Positions 15,752-23,675 are shown, numbered from the stretch's first letter. The stretch: 28,708 bases of DNA from RGIG6353 sp045594565 (GCA_045594565.1 JAZNYT010000041.1:1-28708), one strand, 5' to 3'. The notes: generated from the sequence alone by a model not told the origin. Made by a program: numbers and translations.

Positions 15752-16837
15752 TTAGAACTTGCCGGACTTTGAGGAAAGATACTTCTTTACCATCAAAGCA
15801 ACCTTGAAGGTTATGGCATGCTCAAATTCTCTCAGATCAAGACCTGTGAGCTTTTTGATTTTCTCAAGTCTGTATACGAGAGTATTTCTGTGTACGAAAA
15901 GCTTTCTTGAGGTTTCGGACACGTTGAGGTTATTTTCAAAGAAAGCCTGAATGGTTATAAGTGTTTCGCGGTCAAGCACCTCGAAAGCGCCCTTCTTGAA
16001 CACTTCACCGAGGAACATTTCGCAAAGGGTAGTGGGAAGCTGATAGATAAGACGTCCGATGCCGAGATTGTCGTAGCTTATAACGTTCTTTTCGGTATCA
16101 AAAACCTTGCCTACTTCGATAGATATCTGTGCTTCCTTGTAGGAGCGGGCAAGCTCCTTTATGGATTCAACAACAGTTCCTATACCAACGAAGGTCTTGG
16201 CATAGAACTCTGTGTTTACGGTGTCAACAATGTTCTTTGCAGTCTTGATTATTTCCTTCATATCGGTGGGCTGCTTTATTTCTCTTACGAGAACCACCTC
16301 GTTTTCACCCACGCCTATAACGTAGTCCTTATTCTTGTCGGGGTAGAGATTCTGGATAACGTCGAGGGGTACACAGTCACTCTTGCCGATGAACTTTATG
16401 AGATAAACGATTCTCGGAACGTCATTGTTGATGTGAAGCTCCTTTGACTTTATGTAGATATCACTGGGGAGTATATTGTCAAGAATAACGTTTTTAACAA
16501 AGCTCGCCTTGTCATACTTCTCGTCGTAAAGTGCCTTGATGTTTGTAAGCGATATGCAAAGGAGAGTTGCAAGGTTGTCGGCAACGCCGTCGGTGCCTTC
16601 AACAAACACTACGTATTCGATTTTTCCGTGATTGTTAATTGGATGATGAGTATAGCCGTTTGCTCTGAAGGAATCGTTTGTAAAGGCAAGCTCCTCCTTC
16701 ACGCCTTCAAGAGTCTCACCAATGCGCACAAGCTCACTGCAAGCAATGATAGAGCCGTTTTTATCTACAACGCCGATTGTTCTGTCAATGGCGTCCTTCA
16801 TCTGATGAACGATACTTTGGAAAAGTCTGTTGGACAT
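15752..16837 (-). CDS. CdaR/PucR-type transcriptional regulator
   Basis: This is probably a DNA-binding regulator responding to a sugar diacid or related metabolite. The N-terminal region (about 3-130) resembles the sugar-diacid-recognition domain (RLFQSIVHQMKDAIDRTIGV, then ADNLATLLCISL). The middle holds a GGDEF-like region, and the C-terminus (about 305-355) carries the PucR-type helix-turn-helix: FFENNLNVSETSRKLFVHRN, continuing TLVYRLEKI. 361 residues. The ribosome site is GGAGGG. It lies 14 bases after the membrane-protein gene in the rsmE string. No target operon for diacid catabolism is next to it, so its targets are unknown. Confidence 0.88.
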   Translation of the reverse strand: MSNRLFQSIVHQMKDAIDRTIGVVDKNGSIIACSELVRIGETLEGVKEELAFTNDSFRANGYTHHPINNHGKIEYVVFVEGTDGVADNLATLLCISLTNIKALYDEKYDKASFVKNVILDNILPSDIYIKSKELHINNDVPRIVYLIKFIGKSDCVPLDVIQNLYPDKNKDYVIGVGENEVVLVREIKQPTDMKEIIKTAKNIVDTVNTEFYAKTFVGIGTVVESIKELARSYKEAQISIEVGKVFDTEKNVISYDNLGIGRLIYQLPTTLCEMFLGEVFKKGAFEVLDRETLITIQAFFENNLNVSETSRKLFVHRNTLVYRLEKIKKLTGLDLREFEHAITFKVALMVKKYLSSKSGKF

Positions 16838-16851
16838 TTTTTTACCCTCCG

Positions 16852-17628
16852 TTACTTCAACATTTTAATTGCGTAGAATAATGCAAAAACAATAGTTTCA
16901 AGGCCTATAATAAAATCAAAGAGTACGTAAGAGCCGATAGAGAACATTCCGAGTAACACGAATACTACGAAAAGGATAAGCGCTACGAGCAAAGGTATAA
17001 TGCTTGCACCGGGAGCGAGAATTCTGATACCGCAGAAGGTTCCGTCCTTTTTGCTTGCAGAAAGGAACGCCCCGAAGAACAATACCGCACAAGCAATTAC
17101 AAGTATTCTTGTTATGATATCCTGTACTCTGTGGTCGATAGGCGAGATAAGGTTAAGTGCATATATCGCGAAAGCACCCAGCGCATTGAAAAGAGTCATT
17201 ACGAAATAAGAGCCGGGGAAGGATATAGCGATAAAATAAAGGACAGATACGAGAATAACAAAAATTATTGACGGAACGTATCCCTTGTAAGGAAAGCTCG
17301 AAATAAGAGTGGATATTACCAGAAGCGTTGCTGCTACACAAAGAATAAAGGCAGATGAAAATACCTTTAAGGACTCGTCAACACCTTTTTGTCTTTTCTT
17401 GACAAAGAAGAAAAGAGAAACCGCAAAGAGTATAAGGGGAAGTACAAAGAAATAAGGATAAACCTTCATATACGCTCCGAGATAGTCAATAAAGGCGCTT
17501 GATAAAAGCTTGTCCTTCATGATCAAGAGGGCAAAAATTGCCACCGACATAAGAACGAATACCGCTACCATTCTGTTGATGAGAGTATCGTTTCTCCTAG
17601 CTTTGTAAGAATAATTGTTTTTCGCCAT
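16852..17628 (-). CDS. Polytopic membrane protein of unknown function
   Basis: I do not recognise the family. The 258-residue protein has a short basic cytoplasmic N-terminus and about eight hydrophobic segments (starting near residues 20, 58, 88, 116, 140, 170, 208 and 232), with short loops and no obvious catalytic motif. It is placed between rsmE (gap 19 bases) and the cdaR-like gene (gap 14 bases), so co-transcription is likely. The segment DHRVQDIITR in a loop is the most polar part. No function is proposed. Confidence 0.82.
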   Translation of the reverse strand: MAKNNYSYKARRNDTLINRMVAVFVLMSVAIFALLIMKDKLLSSAFIDYLGAYMKVYPYFFVLPLILFAVSLFFFVKKRQKGVDESLKVFSSAFILCVAATLLVISTLISSFPYKGYVPSIIFVILVSVLYFIAISFPGSYFVMTLFNALGAFAIYALNLISPIDHRVQDIITRILVIACAVLFFGAFLSASKKDGTFCGIRILAPGASIIPLLVALILFVVFVLLGMFSIGSYVLFDFIIGLETIVFALFYAIKMLK

Positions 17629-17647
17629 TTCCGTGTCTCCTCTTTAT

Positions 17648-18394
17648 TTATAGTCTTGTTTCGTAAAGTATCATAGAAAGCACCGCCATACCTGCAGTTT
17701 CGGTACGAAGGATGAGCTTTCCGAGAGAAACCGCGGGAACGCCCGCAGCCTCGAATATATCTGCCTCGAAGGGAGCAACGCCACCCTCGGGACCGATGTA
17801 GAAGCCTATGCTTGAAAAGTCCTTTTCTCTCATTATATCTTTGATGGTCCTTTCCTCCGTTGTTTCATAGCAATAGAAGGAAAGATCGAGGTGAGAGAGA
17901 ATATCTGCACACTCCTTTACCGAAACAGGGGAATGTACCTCGGGAATTACACCCCTTCCGCATTGTTTGGCTGCTTCAAGGGCAATTTTGTTCCATCTTT
18001 CAAGCTTTTTATTTTCACCGTCACGGTCGAGCTTCACAATAGACCGCTCGGCTGTCACGGGATATACGTGATTCACTCCAAGCTCCACAGCCTTTTGAAT
18101 GACCGTGTCCATCTTGTCGTTTTTTACAAGCGCTTGAAATAAATATATTCTTTTGTCCGATTCCTTGTCGCATTTTGAAATTTCTTCAATTTTCAAAATT
18201 ACACTGTCACAGGATACCGATTCTATAACGCAGGAATAATCAAGACCTGCCGTATCGGTAACGGTGAGCGCCTCTCCCACCCTCATACGAAGGGTTTTGG
18301 CTATATGCAAGGCATCGGAACCTTTGATTTCAATTGTATCATCTACCTTGAGGCTTTGGCAATTTGCCTCAAAAGTCAGGAAAAATTTTGGCAT
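17648..18394 (-). CDS. rsmE: 16S rRNA (uracil(1498)-N(3))-methyltransferase RsmE
   Basis: RsmE methylates N3 of U1498 in 16S rRNA using S-adenosylmethionine. The 248-residue protein has an N-terminal PUA-like domain (IKGSDALHIAKTLRMRVGE) and a C-terminal SPOUT knot with GFYIGPEGGVAPFEADIF and LGKLILRTETAGMAVLS. The ATG at 18394 follows AAAGG with 8-base spacing. It is first after the consensus promoter at 18458-18486. In many Firmicutes rsmE sits directly behind prmA, as here, though here a promoter separates them. Confidence 0.96.
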   Translation of the reverse strand: MPKFFLTFEANCQSLKVDDTIEIKGSDALHIAKTLRMRVGEALTVTDTAGLDYSCVIESVSCDSVILKIEEISKCDKESDKRIYLFQALVKNDKMDTVIQKAVELGVNHVYPVTAERSIVKLDRDGENKKLERWNKIALEAAKQCGRGVIPEVHSPVSVKECADILSHLDLSFYCYETTEERTIKDIMREKDFSSIGFYIGPEGGVAPFEADIFEAAGVPAVSLGKLILRTETAGMAVLSMILYETRL

Positions 18395-18457
18395 AATAGT
18401 AACCTTTCAGCAAAGTGAGTAAAGGTTTTTACATTTAATTTGTATACATTCAACAAC

Positions 18458-18486
18458 ATTATACTATATAATAGTCGATTTGTCAA
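18458..18486 (-). promoter_or_regulatory. Consensus sigma-A promoter driving rsmE and the genes behind it
   Basis: On the minus strand both boxes match consensus exactly: TTGACA (18486-18481), a 17-base spacer, TATAAT (18463-18458). It lies 64 bases before rsmE. No internal promoter of similar quality was seen before the terminator at 9491-9532. Confidence 0.9.
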
Positions 18487-18551
18487 AGAAATTTTGCATA
18501 TTTTGGTGATTTTTAAGAAATTTGTTGCTATTATGTCCTAAAACTCTTGTC

Positions 18552-19535
18552 TTACTTTGTGAAAACTATTGCAGACCAGTTGTCGAGATTGTATGTTTTG
18601 ACGGTTTTGAAGCCTGCTTTTTCCACAGCTTCACGAACCTCGTCCTCTCTTTCGCTGATTATACCCGACGAAATGAGATATCCGCCCTTTTTCATCTTTT
18701 CGTAGAACATATCCGCCATCATTATTATTATTCCCGCAACGATGTTGGCACATATAACGTCATAGTCTCCGCCAATTTTTGCATATAACTCTTTATCAGC
18801 AAGCACGTCGCCGTCGAAAACCTTAACTCTGTCCTCGCCGAAGGAATTTTGCTCCATATTTTCCTTTGCAATTCTTGCGGCAACCTCGTCGATATCCACC
18901 GCAACCGCGTCTTTACCGCCAAGCTTCAATGCGGCAACCGTGAGAATACCGCTGCCACACCCCATATCGAGCACGTGCTCACCGCCGCGGATAATTTTTT
19001 CAAGCTGCTCCATACAAAGCTTTGTGGTAGCGTGTGAGCCTGTACCAAAGGAGGAGGAGGGGTCTATTTCTATAACCTCGCGCCCCTTTTTCATATCCTC
19101 GGGAAGTGCCTCCCAGGTGGGCTTCACAACAAGCCTTTCTCCTACGGGGAAGGGCTTGAAATACTGACGCCAGTTGTTCTCCCAGTCCTCGTCCTTCACC
19201 TCGTCTCTTTCGAGAGTGATGGCTTTATAGCCGTCGTTCTCCTTTTTCAGTACTTCGATTGAGGAAATAACGTTTGCATATAAAGCCTCTCCCTCCTCGT
19301 CGGTGGAGAAGTATGCATATATAACAGGGGGCTTTTCTTCAGCGGACAGAAGCTCGTCGTCTATGTAATCGTAAAATATTTCACCGCCTGCAAGTGTTTC
19401 CTTCAGGTCGGACAGGTCTTCTACCGTAAAGGTATCTACTCCCGAAATAATGAGAAGATTGGAAATGTCCTCAACGAAGAAAGGGGAAGGAGTAGCTTCG
19501 TCGGGGGTGGTGATTTTAAGTCTTGTCCAGATCAT
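18552..19535 (-). CDS. prmA: Ribosomal protein L11 methyltransferase PrmA
   Basis: PrmA trimethylates amino groups of ribosomal protein L11 with S-adenosylmethionine. The 327-residue protein has the family's N-terminal substrate-recognition domain and a Rossmann methyltransferase domain: FGTGSHATTKLCMEQLE, then VLDMGCGSGILTVAALKLGG (the SAM-binding loop), VDIDEVAARIAKEN, and the catalytic-site CANIVAG. Start chosen: ATG at 19535 with AAGGAG 5 bases upstream; the longer frame to 19577 reads into a terminator hairpin. No clear terminator is seen after it, so some read-through into rsmE is possible. Confidence 0.96.
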   Translation of the reverse strand: MIWTRLKITTPDEATPSPFFVEDISNLLIISGVDTFTVEDLSDLKETLAGGEIFYDYIDDELLSAEEKPPVIYAYFSTDEEGEALYANVISSIEVLKKENDGYKAITLERDEVKDEDWENNWRQYFKPFPVGERLVVKPTWEALPEDMKKGREVIEIDPSSSFGTGSHATTKLCMEQLEKIIRGGEHVLDMGCGSGILTVAALKLGGKDAVAVDIDEVAARIAKENMEQNSFGEDRVKVFDGDVLADKELYAKIGGDYDVICANIVAGIIIMMADMFYEKMKKGGYLISSGIISEREDEVREAVEKAGFKTVKTYNLDNWSAIVFTK

Positions 19536-19554
19536 ATTAACTCCTTGATACAAA

Positions 19555-19586
19555 TTAACAGGAATGCCGAAAAGCATTCCTGTTAA
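19555..19586 (-). terminator. Terminator-like hairpin after the P-loop gene
   Basis: A perfect 13-bp stem (19555-19567 with 19574-19586) has a 6-base loop. It lies 20 bases past the P-loop gene stop and just before the prmA ribosome site. The T-tail on the minus strand is short (AATTTG), so it could also act as a leaky attenuator for prmA. Its GGAATGC/GCATTCC core recurs at 23917-23950 and 24064-24093. Confidence 0.7.
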
Positions 19587-19605
19587 AGTTATGTTTTAAA
19601 GTGAA

Positions 19606-20016
19606 TTAAAGAATGTACTTATTAAGCTCCTGAGGGAAATCCTTGATATCTATAGAAGCGGTGGTAACGATATTGATTTCTCTTTCAGCTGCTACCTTAT
19701 CAAGAGCATTGATAAGCTTTACGAACTGCTCCTTGTCGTTACCGCATATCTTGAGTGAAGAGTCGATGAATAAGTCCTTTATATCGAAGTTTGCAGAAAT
19801 GATACCGCAAACCATTCCATAAAGCTCGTCAGCGTTTGAAATGCCGAAAGCGTCTGTATCTACAAGTCGTACCTGGTGGCGTACGTCAAATATAAGCTTG
19901 TTGCCCTTCTCTATGCAAACTACGTTACCGGGGGAGGTTTCAACAGCCTTATTTGCCAGTTCGATGAGATGCTTTGTTTTGCCACTGCCTTTGAGACCGA
20001 TGATGATTCTAACCAT
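19606..20016 (-). CDS. Small P-loop ATP-binding protein of unknown function
   Basis: The 136-residue protein begins with a beta-strand and a clear Walker A motif, IIIGLKGSGKTKHLIELAN (GLKGSGKT at 7-14). A possible Walker B is in IKDLFIDSSLKI, and a conserved-looking centre reads RLVDTDAFGI. Small proteins of this shape occur in Clostridia, from memory, without an assigned role. Start chosen: ATG at 20016, directly after AAGGAAGGA; the frame reaching 20118 passes through the promoter. It has its own promoter at 20068-20096 and ends at the hairpin at 19555-19586. It lies immediately downstream of the serine recombinase gene but is probably not part of the phage module. Confidence 0.85.
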   Translation of the reverse strand: MVRIIIGLKGSGKTKHLIELANKAVETSPGNVVCIEKGNKLIFDVRHQVRLVDTDAFGISNADELYGMVCGIISANFDIKDLFIDSSLKICGNDKEQFVKLINALDKVAAEREINIVTTASIDIKDFPQELNKYIL

Positions 20017-20067
20017 AATAAATCCTTCCTTTCGTGGATGAAATTGAAGATCCTGTCTTCTGTTATT

Positions 20068-20096
20068 ATTGTATAACAAAACCTTTAAAAAATCAA
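20068..20096 (-). promoter_or_regulatory. Sigma-A promoter of the P-loop gene
   Basis: On the minus strand there is TTGATT (20096-20091), a 17-base spacer and TACAAT (20073-20068), 52 bases before the start codon and 32 bases after the recombinase stop. Confidence 0.65.
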
Positions 20097-20127
20097 TAGT
20101 TTTTTTGCATTTTAACAAAAAATCTAA

Positions 20128-21468
20128 CTAAAAATGATAATATATATTTATTTTTCCAGACGATATGACAATCCTCTCCACCACGCTTCTTATAATAGCT
20201 CTCTTTTCTCTCATATCAAGGGTATCCCACAGGTCTGAAACACCTGTGATTTTTTTCTTGGAGTCTTCCAGACGAGATTTCTTTTTTTCTCTTTCAAGGA
20301 GCGCTTTTTCTTCTTTTTTTGCACTTTCAAGCTTTTTCTTTGTGTCATCTATCACCTTCATCAAGGCACCGTCTCCCTCCGACCATAAATCATAGAGTCT
20401 CACGAGCTTCTTTTCGAGGCGGTTGACCTTGGACGTTTTTTCTTTTTTTATTTCCTTTTCATCGGTATTTTCCTCAAGCGACATTGAGAAAATATCACGA
20501 AGCACCGCGTCCTCCGCCTCGTCAGCCCATACGTTTTCCGACTTGCATAACGGGTCGTGCACAAGGTAAGGCTTTGACGTCTGCTTGGAATAGCATACAA
20601 GCTTATACCCCTTCTTGCCCCATTTCTGATACCTCATTCTTGCGCCACACTCACCGCAGTATATCAGCCCTGCAAGAAGGTGAGGGGAGGAGTCGGAGAT
20701 ACCTCTCCTTCTTTTCTCAAACTCCAGCATCGCGCGCTCATAAGTTTCTCTTGAAACAATAGCCTCGTGCCCCCCCTCGTATTCCTCTCCTTTGTACTTA
20801 ATTATTCCCACGTTGGTTTTCCTTTTGAGTATCTGCACTACAAGCTTTTCGTATTTAAGACCGAGCTCCAATGCAATGGAGTTGGGAGAATATCCTGACA
20901 GAAACATATCGTATATCCTTCTTACCGTTTCTGCATCCTCGTTTGGCACAAGGATTCCCTTTACAGGGTCGTAATCGTAGCCGAAGGGAATCTTACCGCC
21001 ACCCATCCATAGACCGCCCTTGACTCTTTCCCGCATCCCCATTCTCGTTCGTAATTTTATGTTCTCACGCTCTAGCTGTGAAAAGGCAGAGATAATACCA
21101 AGCATCGCACGTCCTATCGGCGTTGACGTGTCCATATTCTCGGTAAGTGAAACGAAATCCACGTCGTTTTTACCCAGCACGTCCTCAATGAGATAAAGAG
21201 TATCCTTCTGACTTCTGGAGAGTCTGTCAAGCTTATACACTGCAACGTGGGAGATTTTCCCATCCTCAATGTCTCTTATAAGAGCGGTGAGTGCGGGACG
21301 GTCGATATTGCTGCCACTGTATCCGGGGTCAACGTAAAACTCAAAATCCGAAAATCCCTTTGAAGTACACCACCCCTCAAGCATTTTTTTCTGTGCTTCG
21401 ATGGAGTAGCCCTCCTCCGCTTGCCCTTCGGTGGAAACTCTCACGTAAAGCGCCACCTTTTTATTCAT
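20128..21468 (-). CDS. Large serine recombinase (phage/element integrase)
   Basis: This is a site-specific DNA integrase/excisionase that works through a phosphoserine DNA link. The 446-residue protein is complete: resolvase domain (about 4-145) with the catalytic Ser12 in YVRVSTEGQ and the arginines of VYKLDRLSRSQKD; recombinase domain (about 160-265, PFGYDYDPVKG); a zinc ribbon with Cys271, Cys274, Cys292 and Cys308; a coiled coil (about 335-415); and a C-terminal tail. Start chosen: ATG at 21468, 6 bases after GAGGTG; an in-frame GTG at 21477 overlaps that ribosome site. It diverges from a small plus-strand gene. Together with the terminase genes it marks a phage-derived insertion. Key residues are intact, so it may be active. 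Confidence 0.95.
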   Translation of the reverse strand: MNKKVALYVRVSTEGQAEEGYSIEAQKKMLEGWCTSKGFSDFEFYVDPGYSGSNIDRPALTALIRDIEDGKISHVAVYKLDRLSRSQKDTLYLIEDVLGKNDVDFVSLTENMDTSTPIGRAMLGIISAFSQLERENIKLRTRMGMRERVKGGLWMGGGKIPFGYDYDPVKGILVPNEDAETVRRIYDMFLSGYSPNSIALELGLKYEKLVVQILKRKTNVGIIKYKGEEYEGGHEAIVSRETYERAMLEFEKRRRGISDSSPHLLAGLIYCGECGARMRYQKWGKKGYKLVCYSKQTSKPYLVHDPLCKSENVWADEAEDAVLRDIFSMSLEENTDEKEIKKEKTSKVNRLEKKLVRLYDLWSEGDGALMKVIDDTKKKLESAKKEEKALLEREKKKSRLEDSKKKITGVSDLWDTLDMREKRAIIRSVVERIVISSGKINIYYHF

Positions 21469-21560
21469 AGAAATCACCTCGGGTTAACTTTACAACAACG
21501 CCTTTATCAAAAAATGTATAAATCAGTAGTAAAAGGCAAAAAATTACTTGAGGTGATAAA

Positions 21561-21668
21561 ATGCAGATAGAAAGATATATAAACGGTCGAAAAGCGACCA
21601 AGGATGAAGTGTCCAAAAAAAAGATAAATATAAAAAATTATCTTCAGCTTGTTAAAAATTTCAAATAG
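21561..21668 (+). CDS. Small protein (35 residues), divergent from the recombinase
   Basis: A short frame starts at ATG 21561 directly after a strong ribosome site (GAGGTGATAAA) and ends with TAG at 21666-21668. It encodes a basic peptide beginning MQIERYINGRKATKDEVSKK. It runs opposite to its neighbours: it diverges from the recombinase, and its last 25 bases overlap the 3' end of the terminase gene on the other strand. The ribosome sites of this gene and the recombinase form an 8-bp inverted repeat (21473-21480 and 21550-21557). I have an uncertain memory of similar RYINGK-type small proteins next to recombinases in Clostridia. It could be a directionality factor, a small regulator or a decayed gene. 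No function is assigned. Confidence 0.6.
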   Translation: MQIERYINGRKATKDEVSKKKINIKNYLQLVKNFK

Positions 21669-23005
21669 CTTGTACGCTTTGTTTCTCTGAAATCTTCATA
21701 AGGGTCGAAATGTTCGCTCTTTTTCACAGGCGCATTTCCCGGCATAAAGCCAAGTGACATTACTCCGTAACGAAGTGCGTCGGGGGCGTGGGTCAGCTCG
21801 TGAGGCTCACCCGATACGTCCTCGGGTACTCGTTCGTCAAAGGTGAGCCTCGGAAGTGTCCTTATAACGTTAAGACAGCTTTCAAAAATAATAAGCCTCG
21901 GCATTCCATCCTCGTCGCACCTTAAAAGCTCTCTTATCATTCGCCATCCTGCGATTCTCGCGTTGTTTGCCGCAAGAACTCCCGAAAGTCCGTTAGAAGA
22001 AAGAATATCAAACCCCGTTTTACCACTGTCCTGCCGTCTTCCGCCAAGATCGGGACTGGCTACCGTCCAGCGTATTTTTTCTTTTCCCGTCATAGAGCAT
22101 ATTTCACGAGCCGCCTCGCTCAGTATTAAATCGGGTCGGTAAAGCTCTCGGTATACGTATATCCTTTTCCTGTCGGGCGGATATGCAAACCACAGACACG
22201 CGGTCATATCGAGACCATAGTCGAATGCAATGAACCTGTTCCAATCTTCCGGAATCTCAAAGGGACGGCAGACGTTTTTCTCTCTTGAAAACTCGGGAAA
22301 ATATTGCCCCTCAAAAGCATCCCAGTCTCCGTAAAGCATAGCCTTTCTTCTTATAGGAGGCAAAGCCTCAAGCGTCCTTACGTATTCGGGATTTTTCGTT
22401 ATGAGATAGTCGTTGTCATAGACGGTAGAGGGCACAAATGTGTAGTCATCGGGCGTTTCGCCCTCAATATACTTTTTATCGATAAACAGTCTCTTTACCC
22501 ATTCGTGTCCCACACCGCCCGGGTTGCAGGTAAAATACATTCTTGGTGTGAAATTCTGAACGTTTCCCGAAAGTCTGTTGGACTCGGTGAGGGCAACGTA
22601 CTGCATATAAGTAAACTGGGTAGCCTCTTCCATACCAATCACTTCGTATGCCTGACCCTGATATTGGAGAATATCCGATTCACTCTGACAGTAGCCAAGC
22701 TTTATTCGGCTTGAGTTTTTGAAAATAAATTCCTTTGTGGACTCCTTGTAGGTGGCGATTTTATGAAGCGCCTTTTGCAAGGGGATAATATGGTTTTCAC
22801 GAAGCTCGGGGAAGGTGCGTCTCAATAGGAGGATTTGTATGCCCCTGTGGGAGAGAGCAAGCAGAATGAATTTTGTTCTCATTGCCCAGCTTTTTCCCCC
22901 TCCTCTTGCACCGCCGTAGGCTATACGGGTAGTGTTGGCACGGAAAAACTCCTCTTGCTTCGGATAAGGCTTAATGGTTGCAAGGTATCGTTCTACTCTC
23001 GTCAT
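21644..23005 (-). CDS. Phage terminase large subunit (TerL)
   Basis: TerL is the ATP-driven motor and nuclease that packages phage DNA into proheads. The 453-residue protein has an adenine-binding start (YPKQEEFF), Walker A GGARGGGKS (31-39), Walker B EVIGMEEA (121-128), a coupling motif near FTCNPGG (159-164), and a C-terminal RNase H-like nuclease with acidic residues Asp262 (AFDYG), Asp319 (ASPDLGG) and Asp409 (HAPDALRYG). All are intact. Start chosen: ATG at 23005, one base after the small-subunit stop; the frame reaching 23080 lies within that gene. No portal, protease or capsid gene follows in the next 3 kb, as it would in a complete phage. Confidence 0.94.
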   Translation of the reverse strand: MTRVERYLATIKPYPKQEEFFRANTTRIAYGGARGGGKSWAMRTKFILLALSHRGIQILLLRRTFPELRENHIIPLQKALHKIATYKESTKEFIFKNSSRIKLGYCQSESDILQYQGQAYEVIGMEEATQFTYMQYVALTESNRLSGNVQNFTPRMYFTCNPGGVGHEWVKRLFIDKKYIEGETPDDYTFVPSTVYDNDYLITKNPEYVRTLEALPPIRRKAMLYGDWDAFEGQYFPEFSREKNVCRPFEIPEDWNRFIAFDYGLDMTACLWFAYPPDRKRIYVYRELYRPDLILSEAAREICSMTGKEKIRWTVASPDLGGRRQDSGKTGFDILSSNGLSGVLAANNARIAGWRMIRELLRCDEDGMPRLIIFESCLNVIRTLPRLTFDERVPEDVSGEPHELTHAPDALRYGVMSLGFMPGNAPVKKSEHFDPYEDFRETKRTSYLKFLTS

Positions 23006-23006
23006 A

Positions 23007-23426
23007 CTACACCGTCCATTTCTCAAAGGCTTCGGGAAGGGTATAGTCCCCGTCCTCGCTCTCACCACTGTCGGCATCATTCCATCTGTCGAAATTTACC
23101 GCAAGGAAAAGCTTTACGCCCGAAAATGCTTCCTTTGAGAAAAGCCTTTCTTCTGCATATTCTTCAACCCTCATAACCGACATTTTTAGAAATCTGTTGA
23201 TTTCGGGGTCTTCAAATTTGAAAAGCTCCTCACGACTTTCAACGCCTACTGCAAGGGCTAGTCCCGTCACTGTATAGGGGAGTGAAACCTTTTTTATTAT
23301 TTCTCCCTTTTCATCTGTAAGTACGTTTCCGTTTTTGTCCATAACAGGTGCCAGACGGGAGCGGAAATACTCCTCTACACGCTTTTTTATTTCGTTTAAA
23401 TTTTTGGGTGCTCTTTTATAATTCAT
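23007..23426 (-). CDS. Phage terminase small subunit-like protein (TerS)
   Basis: TerS recognises phage DNA and regulates the large subunit. The 139-residue protein has a segment PYTVTGLALAVGVESREELF typical of the DNA-binding helix-turn-helix of this family (PTVTGLALALG-like in relatives), then a helical region FKFEDPEINRFLKMSVMRVE. Its place directly before TerL, with one base between, supports the call. Start chosen: ATG at 23426, 7 bases after AAGGAG; the longer frame to 23519 passes through the promoter. The sequence ends with an acidic stretch and EKWTV. Complete and intact. Confidence 0.85.
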   Translation of the reverse strand: MNYKRAPKNLNEIKKRVEEYFRSRLAPVMDKNGNVLTDEKGEIIKKVSLPYTVTGLALAVGVESREELFKFEDPEINRFLKMSVMRVEEYAEERLFSKEAFSGVKLFLAVNFDRWNDADSGESEDGDYTLPEAFEKWTV

Positions 23427-23447
23427 TTCACCACTCCTTTCGGTACC

Positions 23448-23476
23448 ATTATATACTGACATCATCTGCCATACAA
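23448..23476 (-). promoter_or_regulatory. Candidate promoter of the terminase genes
   Basis: On the minus strand there is TTGTAT (23476-23471), a 17-base spacer and TATAAT (23453-23448), 22 bases before the TerS start. Confidence 0.6.
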
Positions 23477-23494
23477 TGACATCTATATGACAAC
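23457..23494. repeat. Direct TGACATC-type repeats over the terminase promoter
   Basis: TGACATC occurs at 23457-23463 and 23477-23483, with a variant TGACAAC at 23488-23494. The first two copies are 20 bp apart and the third is 11 bp further. They overlap the spacer and flank the -35 box, as repressor operators would. Confidence 0.45.
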
Positions 23495-23500
23495 TTTCAG

Positions 23501-23675
23501 AGTTATGATTGCACCCCAAGGGTACTTCCTCGCGAAGCTCGGGGCGCCTGACGGCAAACTATGAGTTTAGATGTGCTTCGCACAGTTATGAGTTGCCAAG
23601 GCAACGCTTATTTTAAGGGCAATCATATCATAACGAAAGCCACAGGCTTTCTCATAACTCTAAACTCTAAACTCG
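23501..23675. repeat. Foldback element A: heptamer repeats with hairpin arms (cloverleaf-like)
   Basis: The right end is a tandem of heptamers (CATAACT, CTAAACT, CTAAACT at 23653-23673); complementary copies lie at 23501-23507, 23563-23570 and 23584-23590. GAGTTTAGA (23563-23571) pairs with TCTAAACTC (23659-23667 or 23666-23674), and GTTATGAG (23585-23592) with CTCATAAC (23651-23658). Three perfect hairpins sit between or inside these stems: 23572-23584 (loop TTC), 23592-23605 (loop AA) and 23635-23651 (loop ACA). The parts abut with almost no spacer, so the whole can fold as a branched structure in DNA or RNA. No coding frame. Confidence 0.7.

Noticed and set aside
20017..20118. Longer start for the P-loop protein at 20118
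   Set aside because: The extension runs through the promoter and ribosome site, and the Walker A strand begins right at the ATG at 20016.
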